A DNA stretch of 64,000 nt from assembly GCA_031272895.1 (NCBI GenBank), contig JAISSW010000008.1, positions 51,474 through 115,473 of the forward strand. The letters are read 5' to 3'. Each line of letters opens with the position of its first letter. Positions within the stretch are counted from its first letter, which is position 1. Both the position numbers and the translations under genes were made by a program. Below, piece after piece: positions 51,515 through 60,970 of the stretch. The notes under the pieces are model-generated. The model saw only the letters and a program-made list of their open reading frames with translations. It searched no databases and was not told the DNA's origin. Origin of the DNA: Clostridium sp. GTDB lineage: Bacteria; Bacillota; Clostridia; Oscillospirales; Acutalibacteraceae.

Positions 51515-52792
51515 TTGAAGACCGGATTCAAAGCTTTTTTGATGGACATACTCAGGCGCTTCCCGTCCTTGCGGCTTGCCGTCCGCTTTTTTCGCGCAAG
51601 GCTTGGTAGGGCGGAATACTTTTTGCGGTATTCGCTTTGGGCAAAAACAAATCCTAAGCTGATAATTTTTGAGAGCTTTTACGGACGCAGCTATAACGAC
51701 AACCCGCGGGCGGTTTATGAACGCCTGCTTGGCGACCCGCGCTTTGCGGATTACAGCTTTGTGTGGGTGTTTTTGGACACTGAGAAAAAGCTTGCCGAGT
51801 TCCCCGCCTTAGAGAGGGCAAGGCTTGTTAGCTTTGGTTCTTCGGCCTACTACAAGGCATACGCACAGGCGGGCGTGTGGGTAACAAACAGCCGCCTGAA
51901 AGAAAAGCTGAAGCTGAAAAAAGACCAGGAGTATATTCAAACATGGCACGGCACACCGCTCAAGCGCCTTGCGCACGACATACAGGTGGACGGCGACAAC
52001 GCTCTGCACAGCAAAAAAGAGCTGTGCAAGCAATACGACATAAACACACGGCAATACACCGCAATGGTCACTTCCTCACCGTTTATGACGGAGAAATGCA
52101 GAAGCGCCTTTAACTTGGACGCGCTCGGTAAGGCTAGCATTATTTTGGAATACGGCTACCCGCGCAACGATATTTTGGCCCGTAACGCCGCGACACCCTC
52201 GGCGGAATGGAAAAAGCGCATAGGCATTGACCCCGATAAAAAGGTTATACTCTACGCCCCAACCTGGCGTGATAATCAGTACAGCTCGAAGCTTGGGTAC
52301 ACATACCAAACGCAGCTGGATTTTAACGCCCTGAGAAACGCGCTGGGCGACGAATATGTGGTACTGTTCAGGGCACATTATTTTATTGCAAACAGCTTTG
52401 ATTTTGCGGCATATGACGGCTTCGTCGTCGATGTATCCAAGAATGACGAGATTGCGGAGCTATATCTTGCAAGTGATGTGCTTGTGACGGATTATTCCAG
52501 CGTATTTTTTGATTACGCAATTTTGAACCGCCCGATTATTTTTTATATGTATGACCTGGAGCAATACCAAAACGAGCTGCGCGGCTTTTATATCCCGCTT
52601 GAGGATTTACCGGGTCCAATAAGCGTAACACAGGACGAGCTGCACTCCGCTCTGCTGAGTACGCAGGAGCTTGCTCCGGAGCTAAAGGAAAAACGCGACG
52701 CTTTCCGCAAGCGCTTTAACAGCCTTGAGGACGGCGACGCGTCAGCCCGCGTTGCGGATTACATTTTGCAAAAAACTGCGGGTTCAGACTAA
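51515..52792 (+). CDS. CDP-glycerol glycerophosphotransferase family (TagB/TagF-like)
   Basis: TWHGTPLKRLAHDI, LYAPTWRDNQY, DVLVTDYSSVFFDYAILNRPIIFYMYD. Confidence 0.93.
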   Translation: MKTGFKAFLMDILRRFPSLRLAVRFFRARLGRAEYFLRYSLWAKTNPKLIIFESFYGRSYNDNPRAVYERLLGDPRFADYSFVWVFLDTEKKLAEFPALERARLVSFGSSAYYKAYAQAGVWVTNSRLKEKLKLKKDQEYIQTWHGTPLKRLAHDIQVDGDNALHSKKELCKQYDINTRQYTAMVTSSPFMTEKCRSAFNLDALGKASIILEYGYPRNDILARNAATPSAEWKKRIGIDPDKKVILYAPTWRDNQYSSKLGYTYQTQLDFNALRNALGDEYVVLFRAHYFIANSFDFAAYDGFVVDVSKNDEIAELYLASDVLVTDYSSVFFDYAILNRPIIFYMYDLEQYQNELRGFYIPLEDLPGPISVTQDELHSALLSTQELAPELKEKRDAFRKRFNSLEDGDASARVADYILQKTAGSD

Positions 52793-53191
52793 GTCGGAAC
52801 GTGCGCTCAGCTCCTGCTTAATTTTTGTGGTGGAAACCCCATCGGTGCGTTCCAGATAAATAAGCTCACAGCAATCCTTCAAGTAATCAAAGCGGCTGCT
52901 GCCCTGCCAATCGCCGCCCATAACTACTGCGTCAACATGGTATTCGCGCACATCGTCGCGCTTTTGCTCCCATGATTCCTCTGGAATAACCAAATCAACA
53001 TAGCGGATAGCCTCAAGCATTTCCTTGCGGGTTTCAAAGTCGTGGAAGGATTTTTTGCCTTTCTGCTCGTTGAATTCGTCCGTAGAAAGGGCGACAATCA
53101 GGTAATCCCCCAAGGCGCGCGCGCGTTTGAGCAGACGTATATGCCCGTAGTGCAGCATATCAAACGTGCCGTAGGTTAGTATTCGCTTCAT
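52784..53191 (-). CDS. tagD: Glycerol-3-phosphate cytidylyltransferase
   Basis: TYGTFDMLHYGHIRLLKRA, GGDWQGS, RTDGVSTTKIK. Confidence 0.95.
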   Translation of the reverse strand: MKRILTYGTFDMLHYGHIRLLKRARALGDYLIVALSTDEFNEQKGKKSFHDFETRKEMLEAIRYVDLVIPEESWEQKRDDVREYHVDAVVMGGDWQGSSRFDYLKDCCELIYLERTDGVSTTKIKQELSARSDLV

Positions 53192-53217
53192 TTTGCCGCC
53201 TCCCCTTGTGCCAAGGC

Positions 53218-55407
53218 TTAAACGCCAAGGCTTTTTTGCAGCCATTGTATGCTTTCCGCACGATACTCCGCCAGTTTTTTGTCAACCTCGTCCCAATCTA
53301 TTGACAAATTTTCGGATAGAGTAGCTACGTCAGCGCCTTCTACTATTATGCGATTTTGAATGCCCAGCATATCCAGTAATTCTGTCATTCTCGCAATTCC
53401 GCGAGCCTTATTTGCAAAAACGAAAAATGGGGTGTGATTAATTATTGAAAAGACCATCCCGTGAAATGAATCTGTTATGACAAGACGGGAATCTCGAAAA
53501 CCTTTTAGCCATATTTCCGGCGGCGGCAATGGTTTGCCATTATTGGGGAAAATTCCATCTTTATCTAATTGCATAGTTTCACTATAATAGTCAATAATTT
53601 TTTCTTTGTATTTATTCGTGTCAAGTATGTAGAAGAACAATGGCGCGGTACGTTTTTTACTAAACTTAGAATTATCCACAAGCGCTGAATATTTTTTCGC
53701 ATCAAGCAACAATGTTGGGTCAAGCACGCGAACAGCCGAACCGCCTAACTGTTTAACTAAACTTGTTCCGGATTGTTCGCGAACAGAAATTGAGTTAAAC
53801 TTTTTTACAAGTGGTCGTATTTTCTTTTCTTTTGCCGCGTCTATATTTGCGCCAGCGAGGGTGTCAGTGCCAAAGCTAATTGCATATCCAATTCTTTTTA
53901 CGCTTTTCCCCTTAACAAAATTAAGAAAAAATCTTCCGAATTTATTCCAGTCATTATTGAAGAAATCTCGCCATACTTGGTCAGACCCGACAATATAGGC
54001 CTTATAAAACTTTGAAAAATGCGGGTTAAAGGTTTCTTTATCAAGGTGTTTGTTCACAAACTTCGCAACATTGGCTCTGTCGCCGGTTTTTTTGCTCATA
54101 GCAAGCATAAACTTAAAGTCCATGAGCTTAAACTTATATCCGCAAGACTTTAAAGTTTTCTGCAAAGCCCAGCGCTGCATAACGCTGCCATAGTTATAGT
54201 TACCAGTCAATGTCACAATGGCACCATCATAAAAAATACGCGAAAATAGGTGTGATTTTATCTGAAATGGTAAAAGAATCGGACGAACAAGTTTATTAAA
54301 CTGTTTGCTTCTAACAACTTTCTTAACGATTTCTTTTGTAGGGACATTTTTCTTTTTCATTCTATACAGTTTCTTAGCAATATTATACAGTACCAAACGT
54401 AGATTTGCAAAGTACGCAAACGTTATTTTATCCAACTTTTTTTCACGTTCTTTGTTTATTGCAGCATACCTCGGAGCCTTGGAAAAGTTGGCAAGCTCAA
54501 TACGCAAGCCCTCTCGCAGGGGCATAAAGTCCTCCTGCCGCATTCCCGCCGCGGCAAGTGCCTTGCTGTTGTCAATTATGCGGTTCAGCATTCGGTCATA
54601 CTTAATTTGCCACGGGCGACCGATAACCCGGCGATAGGTGTCCAAATCCACAATCTTCACGCGGACACCCAAAAGCTCCTTGTAGTAAGCCACAATCTCT
54701 TTCCATGTATGGTGTTCAGCTGTGGATACAGTAAAAAACTCGCCCATAGCGTTGGGATTGAGCGTGAGCTTTGCAATAAGCTTTGCAACGTCGCCCGCCC
54801 AAGACATTGTGGCTTGCTTGCCAAGCATTTGACGCGGGAAGATAATAGGCTTGCCGCGCAATGCCCTGTAGAGGAACTCATTTGCCTCCATTGTGCCAAG
54901 CTGAAAGCGGTCCTTTGAGTAGGTTATAGCCGGGCGCAGGACAGTCCAGTTTTTTTTCGCCGCCCCCGCAAGGATATTCTCCTGCCGCGCCTTTGTTAGC
55001 CCGTATTCATCGGTCGCAAGATACTTTTCGTCCTTGACGCTATCCAGCAGCCTCGGGGCTTCCTCTGTGATTGGCTTGCGCCCATTATCCCCATACACAC
55101 GGTAAGAGGACAAAAACAGATAATGCTCCGTGTTGGCTAACAGGCGCTCGTAGCGCTCGGCGAACTCGTCGGTATGGTACACCATGAAGTCCACAATGGC
55201 ATCATACTTGCTCTCAAGCAGCTCGTCAAGGAACGCCAAATCCTTCGCGTTGCCCTTGATGTAGTGTATACCGCGCTCAGCCGCCGTCCTTGCGCTACGG
55301 GACGTTATATAAACCTCATAGCCCAAGCGCAGCAGCTCCGGCGCAAGGTAGACCCCCATTGCTCCGGTTCCGCCCAACAGCAGGACTCTTTTTTTTGCAC
55401 TATCCAA
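53218..55407 (-). CDS. Fusion: NAD-dependent epimerase/reductase (N) + polysaccharide pyruvyl transferase (C)
   Basis: N: VLLLGGTGAMGVYLAPELLRLGY, SSYRVYGDNG; C: TGNYNYGSVMQRWALQKTLKSCGY, YIVGSDQVWR, ITDSFHGMVFSI. Confidence 0.9.
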   Translation of the reverse strand: MDSAKKRVLLLGGTGAMGVYLAPELLRLGYEVYITSRSARTAAERGIHYIKGNAKDLAFLDELLESKYDAIVDFMVYHTDEFAERYERLLANTEHYLFLSSYRVYGDNGRKPITEEAPRLLDSVKDEKYLATDEYGLTKARQENILAGAAKKNWTVLRPAITYSKDRFQLGTMEANEFLYRALRGKPIIFPRQMLGKQATMSWAGDVAKLIAKLTLNPNAMGEFFTVSTAEHHTWKEIVAYYKELLGVRVKIVDLDTYRRVIGRPWQIKYDRMLNRIIDNSKALAAAGMRQEDFMPLREGLRIELANFSKAPRYAAINKEREKKLDKITFAYFANLRLVLYNIAKKLYRMKKKNVPTKEIVKKVVRSKQFNKLVRPILLPFQIKSHLFSRIFYDGAIVTLTGNYNYGSVMQRWALQKTLKSCGYKFKLMDFKFMLAMSKKTGDRANVAKFVNKHLDKETFNPHFSKFYKAYIVGSDQVWRDFFNNDWNKFGRFFLNFVKGKSVKRIGYAISFGTDTLAGANIDAAKEKKIRPLVKKFNSISVREQSGTSLVKQLGGSAVRVLDPTLLLDAKKYSALVDNSKFSKKRTAPLFFYILDTNKYKEKIIDYYSETMQLDKDGIFPNNGKPLPPPEIWLKGFRDSRLVITDSFHGMVFSIINHTPFFVFANKARGIARMTELLDMLGIQNRIIVEGADVATLSENLSIDWDEVDKKLAEYRAESIQWLQKSLGV

Positions 55408-55410
55408 GCC

Positions 55411-57081
55411 TTATACCCCTCCGAAAGTCGCTTTTTTTATGGGTTGATTAAAACTGCGAATGTGGTCCAATGCCTGCTGCTCGTCCGCAACATCGGTGAA
55501 CACCTCGAAAACCACAGGCGCGCCGAACGCGTCGACGTCCTTGCTGCAAAACTTAGGCATAAGGGCATCAAGCTCGTCCTTTGTCTTTGCCGTTAAATAC
55601 GCAAAGCCCATGGATTCCGCCCAGCCCTTGCAGCTGCCAAAGTGACCCTTTGCCGCTATTAAGTCATCCGTGTCAGAACCCCACTGGCTTTCCAAACGCT
55701 TGTTCAGCCTAAACTCCACACCCAAGCCGTTGTTAATCATCAATATACGCACATTCTTCCCAACATGGCGTATTCCAAGCGCGTTCATGTCATAAAAGAA
55801 TGCTAAATCCCCAAGCAAGGCGAACGCCAAGCGCTTTGTGTTTGCCATAGACTGACCCACAAGCGTGGAAAGCGCACCGTCAATGCCAAAGCCCCCCACA
55901 TTGCAGCTTGTTGTAATGCTCTCGTCCAACTCAAAGAAATCCATGCTGCGCAGGCTGTTCAAAATACCCATATGCAAAATGCTATTTTTAGGTATGCTTT
56001 GAGAAAGCCTTGAGCATATATAAATATTTGACAGCGGCAGCTTCGGCACTCCCACCGCAGCGACTTCCTTTTGAAGCGTACGGTAATAGGCTTTCCCGCT
56101 TCCTTCGGCAAGCTGTTCAAAGAAGAATGCCTCGGAGCAACCGAAAACCTTGCGCAAATCCACCGCATTATAGCGGTTATGCTCTTGTCCATCCTCGGAA
56201 ATCCGCCAAGTGACTATGCCCTTAAACAAGCGCGAAGCACTGTAATCGCCGCAGATTGAACCCATGTCAATCAAAATATCCGGCAGGTTTTTTGTTTGCA
56301 GCAATCCGCCGGCAACCGACGTCAGCACACGGTTAGCCCCCGTGTAGCTTGAAGTGTGGTCATAAAACACGGGTGCGTCATATGCCTCGGCAAAGGCACT
56401 GACTGCCTCCAATGTTCTTTTATCAAACGGCTTGTGGGCGCCGATGAAGATGGCAACTTTTTTGTTGCGCAGCTCCTTGCACAGCTCTTTTGCCGGGAAA
56501 TTTTCCGCGTCATAGTGCTCTATCTTGGGAATATCCGGCAGCTCCTTGGTTGTGAACGAATAAGCGGGCGAAACAGGCAGGTTGATGTGAACGGGTCCGC
56601 CGCCCTTTGCCGTAGCAGTATAAAGCGCCTTGTTTACAAGCTGTACGCAGGTCTTGTAGTCCTCCGCGTCCTTAACAAACGGGAGCAACGCCGCAAAGCG
56701 TTTGACGTCATTTTGTGATGTGCTGCGGTCAGTCAGCTGCGGCACCAAGTCGCTGTAATTTGAGCTGTGGTGCTGTGAGGTCAGGGCGATAACAGGCAGC
56801 TTCCTGTAATATGCCTCAGTCAGACCGGAAAGGTAGTTCCTTGAAGCGGTTGCGCCCGTGCAGGAGATAACAACGGGTTCGCCGGAAGCAAACGCCAAGC
56901 CTCCCGCAAAATATGCCGCGCCGCGCTCGTCCACCACAGAATACACCTCAAAAAAAGGGTCAAAGCGCACGGAACGCGCTATTGGCACATTCGTCGTCCC
57001 CGGCGAAATGACCATTTTTTTTATGCCGTACTTTTTGAGTAAGGCCAAAACAATTTGCGCGTTTTTATCATCGGTGTACAT
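55411..57081 (-). CDS. Thiamine-diphosphate enzyme, MenD-like
   Basis: ISPGTTNVPIARSV, DERGAAYFAGGLAFASGEPVVISCTGATASRNYLSGLTEAYY, LLGDLAFFYDMNALGI. Confidence 0.85.
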   Translation of the reverse strand: MYTDDKNAQIVLALLKKYGIKKMVISPGTTNVPIARSVRFDPFFEVYSVVDERGAAYFAGGLAFASGEPVVISCTGATASRNYLSGLTEAYYRKLPVIALTSQHHSSNYSDLVPQLTDRSTSQNDVKRFAALLPFVKDAEDYKTCVQLVNKALYTATAKGGGPVHINLPVSPAYSFTTKELPDIPKIEHYDAENFPAKELCKELRNKKVAIFIGAHKPFDKRTLEAVSAFAEAYDAPVFYDHTSSYTGANRVLTSVAGGLLQTKNLPDILIDMGSICGDYSASRLFKGIVTWRISEDGQEHNRYNAVDLRKVFGCSEAFFFEQLAEGSGKAYYRTLQKEVAAVGVPKLPLSNIYICSRLSQSIPKNSILHMGILNSLRSMDFFELDESITTSCNVGGFGIDGALSTLVGQSMANTKRLAFALLGDLAFFYDMNALGIRHVGKNVRILMINNGLGVEFRLNKRLESQWGSDTDDLIAAKGHFGSCKGWAESMGFAYLTAKTKDELDALMPKFCSKDVDAFGAPVVFEVFTDVADEQQALDHIRSFNQPIKKATFGGV

Positions 57082-58655
57082 TATTTCTTTCTCCCTTTGA
57101 TAAGTTTAGTTGCATACTGCTTGATTTTTGCGCGGTTAGCCTTCTTTTTGAGCAGGCGCGATATGCTCACAAACAGCTTTGCCACACTGACAGGCGTAAT
57201 CGCCAAAATTTCAAGCCTGCGCTTGGAACGTCTTATTATCCTGCCGCCGCGCACTTGAATCGGCGAGTGCACATGGTCTATGTTGCCGATTCTGGAAATG
57301 CCTAGCCTATTTATAACGTGCTCAACGCCGTTTATCTCGTAGGCGAAATCGATTTTTACACTCTTGTCCAACGGGACAGCCACCGAAAAGGCGCTGTGCT
57401 TATATGCCTTGTGTTCCAAGGGAAAGGCTGTTGCGTCCACGCTTTCAATTTCCACCTTGGTTTCCAGCGGTTCGCCGTTGGCTCTTGCGTACACCTTAAT
57501 TTCACCGTCAACAAAGCCAAGGAAGTAGCCCTCAACGAAAGCCTGCTTTTTGCTTATTATTATATCCGACAAGTTGACGTTCAGGTTTTTCTCCGTGTTG
57601 AAGAGAACATAGCCGTTCCAAACAAGCTCTCCGCTATCCTCAAAACGGGCTTCCTCAAGTATATTCTTTTTGTGCTTCATGTTGAGCAAATACACTTTTT
57701 GCCAGAAGTTATAGAGGTTATAAGTAAGAATGGCCTCGTCGCTGATTTTGGCAAGGATTTTGTCGTTCAGCTCACAATAGCTTGCATATTCCTCCGCAGA
57801 CAAAAACTGTGACGCTTGGACCTTGTTGTAGAAGGTTCTCCACCTCATTTCGGAAAGCGCGACATACTGGAAATAAAGCGGCGCCTCCGTTCCGTAATCC
57901 CGCGACAGAAGATAGAGAGAAACCTTTTCCGGCGTTTCCAAATAAAACCTTTTATTTTTTGCCGCGCCAATCGTCAGCGAGGTCGCCTCATCGCTCTCGT
58001 TGGGGTAACGCCTGTAGTAATACACACCCTCGTGAACAACGCCAAGGCGCATTTTTTCGGCAAGCACCTCATTGATGAACTTTGCGTCCTCGAAGAAGGT
58101 GACTGTTTTGTCAAAGCTGTGCCGTTTGACCGTTTCCGCAAGGAAAAACGCGTGCCCAACGCGGGTACACACATCGAACCATTTTGGCTCACGCAAATCA
58201 AGCGTCTGTGTCCCCGCTTTGAATTTTCCGTTGGAATAGTGCGGAGCGTTCCTTGCCCCAAAGTTCAGCACCTTTATAACTGCCACGTCCGCGATTTCGT
58301 GAGCGATACGAAAATATTTCCAAATCGCAGCAACTGCATTGCGTGAAAGAAAGTCGTCAGCGTCGATAAAGCCTATAATCTTGCCGGTCGCCAATTCCAA
58401 GCCCTTGTTACGCGCCGCAGAAACACCCCCGTTGGGCTGTTCGTAATATATCACATTTTCCGGATACTTAGCGGCATAGCTCTCACATATTTCCCCGGAG
58501 CCATCGCTGCTGCCGTCATTAACGAGTACCAGCTCTATGTTTTTCTCAAAGCTCAGGGTTTGTCCGATAACGCTGTTGATGCACTTGTTAAGGTACTTCT
58601 CTGCATTGTAGACCGGCACGATGATGCTGACCAACAACTGATTCTCCATACGCAT
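57081..58655 (-). CDS. Glycosyltransferase family 2
   Basis: VSIIVPVYNAEKYLNKCINSVIGQTL, LVNDGSSDGSGEICESYA, GFIDADDF. Confidence 0.95.
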   Translation of the reverse strand: MRMENQLLVSIIVPVYNAEKYLNKCINSVIGQTLSFEKNIELVLVNDGSSDGSGEICESYAAKYPENVIYYEQPNGGVSAARNKGLELATGKIIGFIDADDFLSRNAVAAIWKYFRIAHEIADVAVIKVLNFGARNAPHYSNGKFKAGTQTLDLREPKWFDVCTRVGHAFFLAETVKRHSFDKTVTFFEDAKFINEVLAEKMRLGVVHEGVYYYRRYPNESDEATSLTIGAAKNKRFYLETPEKVSLYLLSRDYGTEAPLYFQYVALSEMRWRTFYNKVQASQFLSAEEYASYCELNDKILAKISDEAILTYNLYNFWQKVYLLNMKHKKNILEEARFEDSGELVWNGYVLFNTEKNLNVNLSDIIISKKQAFVEGYFLGFVDGEIKVYARANGEPLETKVEIESVDATAFPLEHKAYKHSAFSVAVPLDKSVKIDFAYEINGVEHVINRLGISRIGNIDHVHSPIQVRGGRIIRRSKRRLEILAITPVSVAKLFVSISRLLKKKANRAKIKQYATKLIKGRKK

Positions 58656-58837
58656 TATATCCTTTCAGATGTGCAACAAAATTGGTTCGTCGTGCCCATA
58701 GGACACGGCCTAAAACGTGCACTCATTTTATCCGGTGCATTGTACCACATTTTTGCACAAAAGTCAAGGCGGTTTGCGACGACCACCGAAGCACAGATTA
58801 CGAGAAAGCCGACAACGAAAACGGCAATTTGCGGGGA

Positions 58838-58866
58838 TTGACAGCAAGCTTGTATTGTGATATAAT
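58838..58866 (+). promoter_or_regulatory. Perfect-consensus sigma-A promoter
   Basis: TTGACA - 17 nt - TATAAT. Confidence 0.85.
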
Positions 58867-58869
58867 GCT

Positions 58870-58890
58870 TTGTGACAAGGGGCGTCACAA
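58870..58890. promoter_or_regulatory. Operator-like inverted repeat TTGTGAC-N7-GTCACAA
   Basis: Perfect 7-bp arms just downstream of the -10 box. Confidence 0.6.
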
Positions 58891-58953
58891 CATGATGTTT
58901 GTATAATACCCCTAAAACGACGGCTATTTTGACATGAGAAAGGGCTGAGGACA

Positions 58954-60418
58954 ATGCTGGTTAAATTTACACAGAAATTCTCGGGGGGGGAAACTATTAG
59001 CTAAACCGCTTAGTGTGTTAATGATTGTTGCAATATTGTTTGCTATTTGTGTCTTTCCTGCGTCCGCAACAGTTGAGCCGGAAAGCACCGGTACGCCCCG
59101 CCTCGACATCGTCTTTGACGACAGCGGCATGACTCCTATGCTGCTTGACCATGAGGAATACTCCCCCGCAACGGTGCAAATTTCAAACGCGGGCGAGTAT
59201 GACCTCAGCGCGACGGTTGCGGGTATTCGTCTGCGTGGTAATAGGACGGCGGAGTTTCCAAAAAAGCCCATGCGCATTAAATTTGACAAAAAACAATCGC
59301 TCTTTGGACGCGAAAAAGCCAAGAGCTGGGTTTTGCTCGCCAACTTCTGCGACAGTTCCGCCTTGCGTAATTACTTGGCGTATCGCCTTTACGCACACCT
59401 CGCAACCCCGGGTAACTACGCCGCGTTTACGCAGTTTGTAGAGGTGTTTGTCAACGGCGATTACTATGGGCTGTATCTGCTGACCGACCAGATAGAAACG
59501 GGCAACGGACGCGTTGAAGCCGCTGAGCTGGACGAAGCCTCGCCCGAAAACACAGGCTACCTGCTGGAGAATGACTGGGGCGCGTCCGGCGAGGGAGCGG
59601 AGGGCATCGCTTGGTTCAGCGTTACCGGCTTTGAGGGTCAGCCTTTCGCCGTCAAATCACCCGACCCGGACGACGGCATACCCACGGGTCACGTCGCGTA
59701 TATCAAGGACTATGTGACGCAGTGCTATGCCGCCGCAAAAGCGGGCGATTGGGCACTGGTGCAGGAACTGATTGATACGGAGAGCGCGATAAATTACTAC
59801 ATGGTTCACGACATTTTCCAGAATACAGACACGGGCTATGGCAATGTGTATATGTCCAAGAACGCGGGCGGCAAGCTCAAATTCGGTCCCATTTGGGACT
59901 TTGACCTTACAGCGGGCAACCAAAGCAACGCATTCGGACCATATGGCTGGGACCCGGAGCGTTATTTCAACGCCGAGCGGCGCGACTATTTCTTCGCGGC
60001 ACTCATGAAAATCCCCGAGTTTTATAACCAATACCGCACGGCATATGTGTCTCGCGCCGAGGAAATCAAGCAGTTCCTACATGATGAAACTGATGCCGCC
60101 GTCGCCGCCTATGGTTCTTCTTTCGCGCGGGATTTTGCAAAATGGGAAATATCGCGTCAGCTCAACGACCCCTGCTATCTGCCTTCCGTCCGCGTTTATC
60201 TTACGCCGCAAGCACAGCGAACATATATGCTCAACTGGCTTGACACGCACATTGACTGGCAGGCGAAGCTCTACCCAACCCGTGCAATCGGCGATGTCGC
60301 CCCCGTGCAGGATTTAACCTTGCCCGGTCTTACCTGGAAAAAGACCTTCCTCAACTGGCTGCTCTACTATTTTTGCTTTGGCTTTATTTGGATGAAGAAT
60401 GTTTCGCCCATTCTGTAG
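58954..60418 (+). CDS. CotH-kinase-family secreted protein; 5' frame interrupted at G8 tract 58983-58990
   Basis: IRLRGNRTAEFPKKPMRIKFDKKQ, WVLLANFCDSSALRNYLAYRL, VFVNGDYYGLYLLTDQIE, KFGPIWDFDLTAGN. Confidence 0.85.
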
Positions 60419-60552
60419 AGGGAACAGGCCGCACTATTCAGGAAGTTAAAAACGCAAAAAACTTATCGTTGACCCTCCAATTACAAGGTTCAATAGATCT
60501 TGCACGTGCACAGGGTAAAATATTGCAACTGTTTATTCGGCCGACCACAAAA
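60415..60552 (+). pseudogene. Fragment resembling a polymorphic-toxin REase-fold tail (Tox-REase-7-like)
   Basis: VEGTGRTIQEVKNAKNLSLTLQLQGSIDLARAQGKILQLFIRPTTK. Confidence 0.5.
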
Positions 60553-60970
60553 CAAACAGTGTTTCCCTCGGCAAGAAGTTTCTTTATTTTGCGTAGCACA
60601 AGGCCGATTTCACTCTGTGCATATTTTGACTGGCGGATTTTCGTGAGGTCGTCCTCAGTAGCGCCAATCATATGAAAAATCATATTATCCTCGTCATAGC
60701 TTGCACCGACAAAGTAAAATCCCCCGTTATCGGGCAGAAGCTTAGGCTTTTTCAGCAGTGTCCGCACAATTTCGGAAAAAGCTCCGCCTGATGTACTGTA
60801 GTAGCGCGTAGTCTCGTCACGGGACCAGCAGGCATATATTTTGGGGCTTTCATAGCGAGCCAACTGTTTTGCTTGTCCCGTCTGTGCCTGTTTAACAGGA
60901 CAAACGCGCTCACAAAGACCGCAATCAACACAAGCCTTCCCGTCAATCACGGGGAACTGGAACCCCTTGT
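60540..60970 (-). pseudogene. Fragment of coenzyme F420 hydrogenase/dehydrogenase beta-subunit family
   Basis: EDKGFQFPVIDGKACVDCGLCERVCPVKQ; ACWSRDETTRYYSTSGGAFSEIVRTLL; IRQSKYAQSEIGLVLRKIKKLLAEGNTVCFV then loss of homology. Confidence 0.75.
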
